Positions 1 to 5,903 of a DNA stretch of 9,299 bases are shown piece after piece. The notes under the pieces are model-generated. The model was not told where the DNA came from, searched no databases, and saw only the letters and a list, made by a program, of their open reading frames with translations. Numbering within the stretch: the stretch's first letter is position 1; every line of letters starts with the position of its first letter. The DNA is taken from contig CAYISZ010000022.1 of NCBI GenBank assembly GCA_964366455.1, forward strand, positions 1-9,299, read 5' to 3'. This DNA comes from CAZLQR01 sp964366455. GTDB lineage: Bacteria; Patescibacteriota; Microgenomatia; UBA1406; GWC2-37-13. A program made the position numbers and the translations under genes.

Positions 1-4
1 GAGG

Positions 5-43
5 CATCTATATGTCGTATAAAAGCTAATTAGAATATAGATG
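5..43. repeat. Inverted repeat in the tail of an upstream unit
   Basis: CATCTATAT at 5-13 is perfectly complementary to ATATAGATG at 35-43, with a 21-nt loop. It lies just before the terminator at 49-73. One frame from base 1 reaches a TAG at 31-33, so this could be the last codons of an unseen gene, but ten codons are too few to identify it. Alternatively it is the 3' stem of a structured RNA whose start is outside the window. The pairing is seen; its role is not known. Confidence 0.3.
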
Positions 44-48
44 AGGAC

Positions 49-73
49 ACCTCCCTAACGGGAGGTTTTTTTT
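49..73 (+). terminator. Rho-independent terminator of the upstream unit
   Basis: The stem CCTCCC (50-55) and GGGAGG (60-65) closes a TAAC tetraloop and is followed by eight T at 66-73. An outer A49-T66 pair extends it. There is no matching A-tract on the left arm, so it should work mainly for rightward transcription arriving from outside the window. Confidence 0.85.
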
Positions 74-93
74 GTTAAAAAATTAAAAATTTT

Positions 94-110
94 CCCGACA
101 CAAAGTCGGG
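94..110. repeat. Short hairpin directly before the GNAT-like gene
   Basis: CCCGAC (94-99) pairs with GTCGGG (105-110) around a 5-nt loop; the ATG at 117 follows six bases later. No T-run follows, so it is not a typical terminator. It would sit in, or at the edge of, the translation initiation region of the next gene. The form resembles short dispersed palindromes seen in CPR genomes, but only one copy is present here, so that is a recollection and not a measurement. Confidence 0.5.
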
Positions 111-116
111 ATTCCG

Positions 117-1202
117 ATGCTGAAACCATCGGAAAAATTTAAAAAATATATGAATAAAGAATTAAGATCGGTACATATACAACAAGTTATCGGTCAAAAA
201 TTTGATAGATTGGATCCAAGTATCAGAATCATTACTCCGGAGCATAAATTGCTTGCTGGAATACAAGCTGAATGGATGATCGGATTATTAGAGGCAATGT
301 ACTTTAAGCATGGAGTTTCAAATAACCCAGGCAAGCTTAAAGCCGATTTTGAGGAAGGAAATATAAATGCTTGGTTTGCGGTTCATAACGATAATCCAGT
401 TGCGGTAGCAGCTCTAATCCGAAATTCAGATGGAAGTCAAGAACTAGGAAGAGCTGCGTCTCTTGATAGAGAACATGGCATCGGAGGCCTGCTTATGTTA
501 ATGGCTGGATTGGATCATTTTCTAAATAATGAGTCGCCTTTAGTTGCCGAGGTTAGATTAGCCACGAAATTTGAAGGTATTCCAAATGGAATGGCAACTC
601 AGAAAATTTGTCTTGATCACTTGGGTCTTATCCCCCACGCAGTTTTACCACCCTTCCATCATGGTAATCCTGACAGAAATGAGTTCTTTGCTTTTAGTAG
701 TTCTGAAATAATCGAGATTATAGAAAATCTCTTTATGCCTGATGATCCTAACGCTCTAGAGATGTTCGGTTCAATTGTACTTCCCTTTGCTGGGTTAGAT
801 TTATCATCTAAGCAAGTTTCAATAGGAAGGACAAGTCCTTCGGTCAAAAGCTGGACATTTCAAGAGGGGGCACCTTTTGGTATTGTGGAACCTGGCGATC
901 TCAACTCATCGCTTGAGTCAGCGATAAAAAGAAGTGAAGAGTTAAATCCTTTTACTCTAATTCCTCTTGAATTGTCTCCCAATATGATGGGGGCGGTAAT
1001 CGGATGCATGAACGAGGGATTTATTCCTTGCGGAATAGATAGAAATCCAGGAAAAAATGGTCATCCAGTAGTTATGCTGGGGAAGCTTAGGAAGGGTACT
1101 TTATTGGCTCCGATGCAACTTAAGGAGGATTCATTTGGGCGAGGTAGAGCGACGGCCTCTCACCGAGTTGTATATGAGTTTGAAAAAACCCAAAAAATAT
1201 GA
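117..1202 (+). CDS. Putative GNAT-family acyltransferase, two-domain, substrate unknown
   Basis: A 361-residue soluble protein with no signal peptide or membrane span. The N-terminal half looks like a GNAT fold: a strand around residues 84-101 (AWFAVH, then PVAVAALI) leads into R118-E-H-G121-I-G123, which fits the R/Q-x-x-G-x-G/A acyl-CoA pyrophosphate loop, followed by a helix. Residues 145-190 (EVRLAT through the FHHGN segment) resemble the later strands of the fold. The C-terminal part, especially 281-325 (IPLELSP, then NEGFIPCGI), looks like a second small alpha/beta domain. The assignment rests on this one motif and overall pattern, so a remote or non-catalytic GNAT relative is possible. 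Its TGA stop overlaps the ATG of the M20 gene (ATGA), implying translational coupling and related work, for example acylation paired with deacylation. Start choice is uncertain: neither ATG117 nor ATG150 (codon 12) has a ribosome binding site, and ATG117 lies just after a hairpin. Confidence 0.5.
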   Translation: MLKPSEKFKKYMNKELRSVHIQQVIGQKFDRLDPSIRIITPEHKLLAGIQAEWMIGLLEAMYFKHGVSNNPGKLKADFEEGNINAWFAVHNDNPVAVAALIRNSDGSQELGRAASLDREHGIGGLLMLMAGLDHFLNNESPLVAEVRLATKFEGIPNGMATQKICLDHLGLIPHAVLPPFHHGNPDRNEFFAFSSSEIIEIIENLFMPDDPNALEMFGSIVLPFAGLDLSSKQVSIGRTSPSVKSWTFQEGAPFGIVEPGDLNSSLESAIKRSEELNPFTLIPLELSPNMMGAVIGCMNEGFIPCGIDRNPGKNGHPVVMLGKLRKGTLLAPMQLKEDSFGRGRATASHRVVYEFEKTQKI

Positions 1203-2248
1203 AAACTTTGCTGAAAAAGTTAATTGAATTACAGACAGTCTCAAGCGATGTAGGGGCAAACAGAAAAGCTCTGCTCTATTGTCAGGGTTGGTTAAAAAAA
1301 GTAGGCGTTAACTCCAGATTAATAAATCTAAGCGGGAAACCAGTTTTAATCTGGGGAGCGCCTATTAAAAAGACCCGATTCTTATTCAATACCCATATCG
1401 ATGTGGTTCCTGGGTCTCATCATGTTTTTAAACCAAGAATGGTGAAATCGCGACTGTTTGGCAGAGGGTCTGCAGATACTAAAAGTAGCGTTGCTGTATT
1501 TTTAGAATTATCTAAAAACTTGTTTAAAACAATTACAGAAAAGAGAATATTATTCTCTATCGTTTGCGATGAAGAGATCGGAGGCGAGTCGACCAACCAA
1601 CTAATATCTCTTCTGCCAAAACTTGAGTTTGCAGTTTTTGGTGAACCTACAAACCTTAAGGTGGTCAATGAAGCTAAGGGAATTATGCAAATTAAAATAA
1701 CCGCTAAGGGCACGACTGCTCATGGATCTAAACCGTGGATGGGTAATAATGCTATTGAAAAATTGAGCAAGTTGATCGGTAACTTTTCCAAAAACCATAG
1801 TCAAAATAAGCCAACAAAAGAAACGACATACAATCTCTCTCTTATTTCAGGAGGTAGCGCAATTAATCAAGTTCCAGATAAATGTGAAGCTTGGATCGAT
1901 GCTAGATTCAATCCCGATCACAATCCATCAAACATATTGAAAATAGTTAAACGTGAATTTACTGGCTGCAATGTTGAAGTAATTAAATCCGAAAGCTGTA
2001 TCCAAACTTCTGCAGACAATATTTTTGTAAAGAAATTTACACATTCAATTGAGCAAAACAAGTTACCAAAAAAACTTAAGTTTGATTTTGGCAGCTCAGA
2101 CGCTCGTCACTGTACTAAATTGGGAATACCAGCGATTGTGTTTGGGCCAAAAGGAAATAACTTACATCAGGAAGATGAGTGGATAGATATTCCTAGCATC
2201 ACGAAATGCAAAAAAGTATACGAAGATTTTATTAATAGCCACCTCTAG
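1199..2248 (+). CDS. M20-family zinc metallopeptidase / N-acyl amino acid deacylase (ArgE/DapE-like)
   Basis: A cytoplasmic 349-residue hydrolase, close to the usual M20 length. The full dinuclear-zinc set is visible: H66 in THIDVVPG with D68, bridging D93 in GRGSADTKS, catalytic base E125 and metal ligand E126 in CDEEIGGES, E149 in FGEPTN, and H323 in NNLHQEDEW. H175 in AHGSKPW and R236 match the residues contributed by the lid/dimerisation domain. The enzyme should therefore be catalytically competent, hydrolysing an amide such as an N-acyl amino acid or a dipeptide. ArgE, DapE, carboxypeptidase G2 and peptidase T/V cannot be separated by eye, and no arginine or lysine pathway genes are nearby, so no gene symbol is given. 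It overlaps the preceding GNAT-like gene by 4 nt (ATGA) and must share its transcript. There is no Shine-Dalgarno sequence, consistent with reinitiation at the overlap. Confidence 0.88.
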   Translation: MKTLLKKLIELQTVSSDVGANRKALLYCQGWLKKVGVNSRLINLSGKPVLIWGAPIKKTRFLFNTHIDVVPGSHHVFKPRMVKSRLFGRGSADTKSSVAVFLELSKNLFKTITEKRILFSIVCDEEIGGESTNQLISLLPKLEFAVFGEPTNLKVVNEAKGIMQIKITAKGTTAHGSKPWMGNNAIEKLSKLIGNFSKNHSQNKPTKETTYNLSLISGGSAINQVPDKCEAWIDARFNPDHNPSNILKIVKREFTGCNVEVIKSESCIQTSADNIFVKKFTHSIEQNKLPKKLKFDFGSSDARHCTKLGIPAIVFGPKGNNLHQEDEWIDIPSITKCKKVYEDFINSHL

Positions 2249-2266
2249 GCTAAGGGGCTCAACTGA

Positions 2267-2275
2267 TGATATAAT
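2267..2275 (+). promoter_or_regulatory. Extended -10 promoter of tRNA-Tyr
   Basis: TGATATAAT is a perfect extended -10 (TGn plus TATAAT), ending 9 nt before the mature 5' end of the tRNA at 2285. No good -35 is seen 16-18 nt upstream, which an extended -10 can tolerate. The start site would be about 2282, giving only a few leader bases for RNase P to remove. Confidence 0.65.
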
Positions 2276-2284
2276 TACCTCATA

Positions 2285-2367
2285 CCAGGGGTGACAGAGT
2301 GGCCAATTGTACTAGACTGTAAATCTAGCGGCGTAAGCCTGCGGGGGTTCGAATCCCTCCCCCTGGA
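2285..2367 (+). tRNA. tRNA-Tyr (anticodon GTA), class II long variable arm
   Basis: Full cloverleaf: acceptor CCAGGGG (2285-2291) with CCCCTGG (2360-2366), D-stem ACA/TGT, anticodon stem CTAGA/TCTAG with loop CTGTAAA (anticodon 2319-2321), a long variable arm with stem GGC/GCC, T-arm loop TTCGAAT, and A73 at 2367. CCA is not encoded. The long variable arm is the bacterial form of tRNA-Tyr, and the D-loop and T-loop closely follow the E. coli molecule. The odd point is the first pair, C1:G72; bacterial tRNA-Tyr normally has G1:C72, while C1:G72 is the archaeal/eukaryotic identity pair. Confidence 0.96.
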
Positions 2368-2393
2368 CATATAGGAAATTAAAAAATAAAAGG

Positions 2394-2399
2394 TATAAT
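2394..2399 (+). promoter_or_regulatory. -10 element of the DUF1189-like gene, leaderless geometry
   Basis: A perfect TATAAT ends exactly 7 nt before the ATG at 2407. With the usual -10 to start-site distance the mRNA would begin at or next to the A of the start codon, so this is a candidate leaderless transcript. No clear -35 and no ribosome binding site are present. The tRNA-Tyr promoter lies 124 nt upstream and could read through as well. Confidence 0.6.
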
Positions 2400-2406
2400 T
2401 ATCTCT

Positions 2407-3318
2407 ATGTTGAAAAACTGGTTTAATACATTCAAGACTTCGCTTACTCAGCCGAAGGAGTACAGAAAACTCTCCGACAGAACTTTCTGGAGCGGTTACT
2501 GGTACCTATTCTTGCTCATCTTTTTAGGACTGCTTTTCAAGACCATACTTTTTACAGCTGAAGTTGTTCGGTCAGTCCCAAAGGTAAAGGCACAACTTCC
2601 ACATGTAAAAACACAGATACTTAACGCGTTTCCACAAGAACTTGCAGTGACAATCAGTGGCGGGAAAGCATCAACAAATGTCCAAGAGCCATACGTAATT
2701 TCCCTGCAACAAGTAATCCCTCAGCTAACAGCTGATAAAAAAACAATGCTTCTTGTAATAGACACCGACGCAAGCGTCGAAAATTATCCAGTTCACAAAA
2801 CGATATTCTTTTTAACCAAAAATAGCCTCGTCTACCCAGCCAGAAACAACTCTGGAGCAAATTCCTACGAGGTATTTCCTTTAAGCGAAATTAAAGAGAC
2901 AATCACATTAGACAGACCACTCTACAATCAATTAATTACCCAGGTCCTTCCGCTTGTAGATAAAGTTCCACAGTTTATGTATGGTTTCGCGATTTTTGCA
3001 TTGCTTTTTTTTCCACTGCTGGGAGGCTTTGCGGTCTTACACGGGAGCTTATTTTATCTTCTTATACTAACACTGCTTCTTTTACTTGTCTCGAAGCTAA
3101 TGAAAAGAAATTTCACATACAAGTCTTTGTTTAAAGCATCTATGTATGGGCTTACTGTCCCACTAGCTCTAACCTACGTCGCAGAACTTTTTAAACTTCA
3201 AATTCCAGGGCTTTACAATCTAGCTTTCTTAGGCTGGATGATTTGCGTATTGACACTCAATCGTCCTCCTGTATATACTAAAAATAATGCTAGATCGAAG
3301 AAAGTTTCATCTCGTTAA
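2407..3318 (+). CDS. DUF1189-like integral membrane protein
   Basis: A 303-residue membrane protein of unknown function. A basic, amphipathic N-terminus (NTFKTSLTQPKEYRKL) precedes membrane span 1 (about 31-51). A soluble domain of about 130 residues follows, with FPQELAVTISGGKAST then EPYVI near residues 75-97, which resembles the extracytoplasmic FP-E-x-x-I-x-x-G then PYVI pattern of DUF1189. Four further spans lie at about 189-210, 211-230, 245-262 and 268-285. The tail (TKNNARSKKVSSR) is positively charged. The last 32 nt overlap the next membrane-protein gene, so the two are probably translated together. The start is chosen because ATG2407 sits 7 nt after a perfect TATAAT. Family membership is by pattern recognition; the membrane topology is secure, the role is not known. 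Confidence 0.72.
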   Translation: MLKNWFNTFKTSLTQPKEYRKLSDRTFWSGYWYLFLLIFLGLLFKTILFTAEVVRSVPKVKAQLPHVKTQILNAFPQELAVTISGGKASTNVQEPYVISLQQVIPQLTADKKTMLLVIDTDASVENYPVHKTIFFLTKNSLVYPARNNSGANSYEVFPLSEIKETITLDRPLYNQLITQVLPLVDKVPQFMYGFAIFALLFFPLLGGFAVLHGSLFYLLILTLLLLLVSKLMKRNFTYKSLFKASMYGLTVPLALTYVAELFKLQIPGLYNLAFLGWMICVLTLNRPPVYTKNNARSKKVSSR

Positions 3319-3508
3319 GCACTATCTTTTGGTAGTGGCTGGACTTAATCTGGGTATAATAGCGATATTCCAAGTAGATCTTTTTCAATCGCTTCTTGGA
3401 GCTTCTCCACTTCTTATCCGAGTAATTTATGTACTCATTGGGACTTCAGCAATCTTAGATTTAATGACTCATCAGACAAACTGCAAACTTTGTCTTAAGA
3501 GAAGGTGA
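3287..3508 (+). CDS. DUF378-family small membrane protein (YuzA-like)
   Basis: A 73-residue protein with two membrane helices (about 10-28 and 42-60). The segment LVVAGLNLGIIAIFQVDLF followed by LLG, LIRVIYVLIGTSAI matches the DUF378 pattern (GGLNWGL in one helix, then R-x-x-Y-x-L-x-G in the next), and length fits the family. After the second helix comes a short tail with C66-K-L-C69 and a basic end, a possible metal or redox pair. The gene starts 32 nt inside the DUF1189-like gene, in another frame, without a ribosome binding site, so it likely depends on translation of that gene. Function is unknown for the family. Confidence 0.8.
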   Translation: MLDRRKFHLVKHYLLVVAGLNLGIIAIFQVDLFQSLLGASPLLIRVIYVLIGTSAILDLMTHQTNCKLCLKRR

Positions 3509-3509
3509 G

Positions 3510-3563
3510 CCACGTTCATGTAAAATGAATTTGGCAAACAACAATTGTGTTAACTGAACGTGG
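3510..3563. repeat. 9-bp inverted repeat in the intergenic region after the DUF378 gene
   Basis: CCACGTTCA (3510-3518) is a perfect complement of TGAACGTGG (3555-3563), with a G-T pair possible outside it and a 36-nt AT-rich loop. It begins one base after the TGA of the DUF378 gene. There is no T-run, so it is not an intrinsic terminator. It could protect the mRNA 3' end, bind a regulator of the small downstream gene, or be a remnant element. Confidence 0.45.
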
Positions 3564-3572
3564 TGAACCAAC

Positions 3573-3581
3573 TGTTATAAA
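3573..3581 (+). promoter_or_regulatory. Extended -10 before the 48-residue membrane protein gene
   Basis: TGT followed by TATAAA gives an extended -10 with one mismatch. It ends 14 nt before ATG3596, so transcription would begin around 3588 with a leader of about 8 nt. No ribosome binding site fits in that space. It would separate this small gene from the DUF1189/DUF378 unit. Confidence 0.45.
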
Positions 3582-3595
3582 TTAAACACAAATGT

Positions 3596-3742
3596 ATGGC
3601 AAAAAGAAAAGCGAAAGCTGTAACAAGAAAAAGCTCACATCCTCTGGAAAGTCAAATTGTCCAGATTGGAATTGTCTTTATCGTGCTCTGTGCTCTATTC
3701 CTCATGTTCTATGCAGGAAAGACAGCTCAGATGTATCAGTAA
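3596..3742 (+). CDS. Small basic single-span membrane protein, 48 residues, unknown function
   Basis: ATG3596 to TAA3740 encodes a very basic N-terminus (MAKRKAKAVTRKSSH), a linker, then one strongly hydrophobic helix at about residues 21-40 (IVQIGIVFIVLCALFLMFYA) and a short polar tail. The positive N-terminus predicts N-in orientation. A different frame starting at 3592 is longer (68 codons), but it encodes a cysteine- and lysine-rich composition without any recognisable fold and runs through the terminator at 3760-3789; the 48-residue frame stops 17 nt before that terminator. This makes the shorter frame the real gene. It has its own likely promoter (3573-3581), is followed by a terminator, and converges on groEL. 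Not recognised as a named family. Confidence 0.65.
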   Translation: MAKRKAKAVTRKSSHPLESQIVQIGIVFIVLCALFLMFYAGKTAQMYQ

Positions 3743-3759
3743 ATTGGACTTTGTACATT

Positions 3760-3789
3760 AAAAAACCCCGCCGTCGGCGGGGTTTTTTT
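3760..3789. terminator. Bidirectional terminator between the small membrane gene and groEL
   Basis: A 7-bp G/C stem, CCCCGCC (3766-3772) with GGCGGGG (3776-3782), closes a GTC loop and is flanked by an A-tract at 3760-3765 and seven T at 3783-3789. Because both strands show stem plus U-tract, it can end the rightward small-gene transcript and the leftward groES-groEL transcript, whose stop is 17 nt away. Confidence 0.92.
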
Positions 3790-3805
3790 AACAAATGAAT
3801 TTACT

Positions 3806-5455
3806 TTAATAGTCCATTCCGCCTGGCATCTGTGGCATTGCAGGTGCAGGAGTTTTTTCTGGCTTATCGGTAATCAAAGCCTCTGTGGTCAAGACCATGG
3901 CTGCAACAGAAACTGCGTTCTGCACTGCGCTACGCACAACCTTAAGAGGATCTATGATTCCAGACGCTACCATATCAACAGGTACTGCATCTTCGATGTT
4001 CTCTAGCTTCATCACATCGTAGCCGAATCCTTTGGCAGAAAGTGTCCTTGCCTTGGTAATTATTTCATTTGAGTCAATACCAGCATTTTCCATAAGTTTT
4101 CTGAAAGGCTGCTCTAGTGCTTTTTTGACTATGTTGAAGCCAAGAAGTTCGTCCTTGTTCAACTTGTCAGCCTTAAGAGGTAACATCGTTTGGCTAATTG
4201 CCAAAAGTGCAATTGCTCCTCCTGGAACAATTCCCTCTTCAAGCGCAGCCTTTGTAGCTGCAACAGCGTCAGTAACTCTTTCCTTTCTGTCTTTAAGCTC
4301 GACCTCGGTTGCCGCTCCAATATTAATGACCGCAACTCCACCGGTAAGCTTAGCAAGTCGCTCCTGAAGTTTTTCTTTATCAAACTCAGAAGTTGACTCC
4401 TCAACGGTTGATTTAATCTGCTCTATTCGAGCATTAATCTTGGCCTTAGTTCCTTTTCCTCCGATAATTCTTGTGTTTTCTTTATCTGCCCAGACTTTGT
4501 CAGCTCGTCCGCAGACATCAAGCTCGACACTTTCTAGCTTAGTGCCAAGTTCTTCAGAGACAACGGTGCCTCCGGTTAAGATTGCTATGTCTTCAAGCAT
4601 TTCTTTTCGTCTATCTCCAAATCCTGGAGCCTTGACAACCAATGCGTTGAAGGTTCCTCTAAGCTTGTTTACTACCAAAGTGGTAAGGGCTTCACCCTCT
4701 ACTTCCTCTGCAATAATTACCAAGTTCTTGGTTACCTTAACTAATTTTTCTAAAAATGGGAGTAGGTCTGAGATTGCAGTGATTTTCTTATCGGTGATAA
4801 GAATGTATGCGTCTTCAATCTCAGCAACCATCTTTTCCATATTGGTCGCAAAGTACTGAGAAGCGTATCCTTTATCAAACTGCATGCCTTCCTTATGATC
4901 TAGGGTTGTAACTATGCTCTTACCTTCCTCAACAGTAACAACTCCATCTTTACCACCAACTTTATGAATTGCGTCGGCAATAAGCTTACCCAAAACTGGG
5001 TCGGCTGCAGAAATAGTCGCTACATTTGCTGCGTCACTCAATTTAATATCTTTTTTCACTTTTTTAAGCTCCTCAACTACGTGAGCGCTCGCCTTCTCAA
5101 GACCTCTTCGCATAATCATTGGATTAGCTTTTGCTTCAATAGCGGTAATTCCCTCTCTGATTATTTCTCTAGCTAAAACGGTTGCGGTTGTGGTTCCGTC
5201 TCCTGCAACGTCAGCAGTCTTTGAAGCAGCTTCTTTGACAAGCTGGGCTCCCATGTTTTCAAATGGATCTTCTAGTTCAATCTCTTTTGCAACGGTTACT
5301 CCATCATGAATCACGCTTGGGCCTCCCCATTTACGATCAATGGCTACATTTCGACCTTTAGGTCCAAGAGTAGTAGCAACGGCATCTGCAAGTTGATTGA
5401 CACCGTTAAGAAGTAACTGACGAGCCTCTGAATTGTATTTAATTAACTTTGACAT
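3806..5455 (-). CDS. groEL: Chaperonin GroEL (Hsp60)
   Basis: A complete 549-residue group I chaperonin subunit, about the length of E. coli GroEL (548), which forms the tetradecameric ATP-driven folding chamber in the cytoplasm. The N-terminus (ARQLLLNGVNQLADAV, then TLGPKGRNV) and the nucleotide site DVAGDGTTTAT (81-92, with D86 matching E. coli D87) are intact. D396 in VTDAVAATKAA matches the catalytic D398. The family signature is AALEEGIVPGGA (403-414), with A in place of the more usual third G. The C-terminus is PQMPGGMDY, a short Gly-Met tail with only one GGM. groES precedes it by 33 nt, giving the standard groES-groEL order; there is no ribosome binding site in the AT-rich gap. Expression should come from the promoter at 5869-5897 and end at the terminator at 3760-3789. 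Confidence 0.99.
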   Translation of the reverse strand: MSKLIKYNSEARQLLLNGVNQLADAVATTLGPKGRNVAIDRKWGGPSVIHDGVTVAKEIELEDPFENMGAQLVKEAASKTADVAGDGTTTATVLAREIIREGITAIEAKANPMIMRRGLEKASAHVVEELKKVKKDIKLSDAANVATISAADPVLGKLIADAIHKVGGKDGVVTVEEGKSIVTTLDHKEGMQFDKGYASQYFATNMEKMVAEIEDAYILITDKKITAISDLLPFLEKLVKVTKNLVIIAEEVEGEALTTLVVNKLRGTFNALVVKAPGFGDRRKEMLEDIAILTGGTVVSEELGTKLESVELDVCGRADKVWADKENTRIIGGKGTKAKINARIEQIKSTVEESTSEFDKEKLQERLAKLTGGVAVINIGAATEVELKDRKERVTDAVAATKAALEEGIVPGGAIALLAISQTMLPLKADKLNKDELLGFNIVKKALEQPFRKLMENAGIDSNEIITKARTLSAKGFGYDVMKLENIEDAVPVDMVASGIIDPLKVVRSAVQNAVSVAAMVLTTEALITDKPEKTPAPAMPQMPGGMDY

Positions 5456-5488
5456 TTTATTTAGAAATTAGAAATTAGTAATATAAAG

Positions 5489-5800
5489 TTACTCAACTAT
5501 TGCCATAACATCGTTCTGCTCAATCAGCATCCAGTCCTCTTGTCCTACCTTAATTTCATTGCCGCCCCATTTTTTGTACAATACTTTTTGACCAATTTTA
5601 AGGTCAATAGCAATTCGCTTATCTCCGTCTTCATTAAACTTTCCCGGTCCAACTGCCATTACTTCACCTACCTGTGGTTTTTCTTTGGCTGAATCTGGAA
5701 GGATGATGCCTGATGCGGTTCTGTCCTCCTGGTTAGCTGGACGAACAAGTACGAAATCGTGAAGAGGTTTGATTGAAGGTGTTTGAGTATTTTTTACCAT
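5489..5800 (-). CDS. groES: Co-chaperonin GroES (Hsp10)
   Basis: A 103-residue co-chaperonin forming the heptameric lid of GroEL. IKPLHDFVLVRP starts the fold; the mobile loop carries TASGIILPDSAKEKPQ, with the GroEL-binding hydrophobic triplet I32-I33-L34. VGEVMAVGPGK and GQKVLYKKWGGNEIK complete the usual barrel. There are about eight extra residues before the conserved IKPLHD start compared with E. coli, and no other Met to choose, so MVKNTQTPS appears to be genuine. First gene of the operon with groEL; the leader from the predicted start site is about 60 nt and holds no Shine-Dalgarno sequence. Confidence 0.98.
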   Translation of the reverse strand: MVKNTQTPSIKPLHDFVLVRPANQEDRTASGIILPDSAKEKPQVGEVMAVGPGKFNEDGDKRIAIDLKIGQKVLYKKWGGNEIKVGQEDWMLIEQNDVMAIVE

Positions 5801-5848
5801 AGCTTTTGCTTTTAAGAACTAATAAAATGAATCTACTTACAAAATAAA

Positions 5849-5875
5849 TTAGCAGTCTAAGTAGGAGTATGATAG
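5849..5875. promoter_or_regulatory. CIRCE-like operator (candidate HrcA site) upstream of groES
   Basis: TTAGCAGTC (5849-5857), nine bases, then GTATGATAG (5867-5875) has the size and 9-nt spacing of CIRCE (TTAGCACTC-N9-GAGTGCTAA). The left half matches at 8 of 9 positions, the right half at 5 of 9. It overlaps the predicted groES -10 and start site, which is where HrcA normally represses groE. The same right half holds the TATGAT candidate -10 for the Lon-like gene on the other strand. Degenerate, hence moderate confidence. Confidence 0.45.
5868..5873 (+). promoter_or_regulatory. Weak candidate -10 for the Lon-like gene
   Basis: TATGAT, one mismatch from TATAAT, lies on the plus strand nested in the groES -10 region. 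It would start RNA around 5880 and leave a leader of about 24 nt before ATG5904. No -35 is visible at the right distance, so it is only a suggestion, but no better rightward promoter is seen in the gap. Confidence 0.25.
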
Positions 5876-5897
5876 TACATTTTATTTACATTGTCAA
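5869..5897 (-). promoter_or_regulatory. groES-groEL vegetative promoter
   Basis: On the minus strand there is a perfect -35 TTGACA (plus 5892-5897), a 17-nt spacer, and -10 TATCAT (plus 5869-5874) with one mismatch. Transcription would begin near 5862. This is the only promoter in the window with a consensus -35, fitting high expression of the chaperonin, and the CIRCE-like repeat covers its -10 and start. Confidence 0.8.
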
Positions 5898-5903
5898 TAA
5901 TAT

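Noticed and set aside
94..110. Hairpin 94-110 as a second terminator
   Set aside because: No T-run follows; it sits directly at the next gene's start.
3592..3798. 68-codon plus-strand ORF starting MYGKKK
   Set aside because: It crosses the strong terminator at 3760-3789 and has no fold-like pattern; the overlapping 48-codon frame at 3596 is a coherent membrane protein.
4440..4859. 139-codon ORF antisense to groEL
   Set aside because: Serine/leucine-rich shadow of a highly conserved gene; no start signals.
5461..5488. AAATTAG-like direct repeats in the groES-groEL gap as a CRISPR or operator
   Set aside because: Only two or three AT-rich copies a few bases apart; chance composition is enough to explain them.
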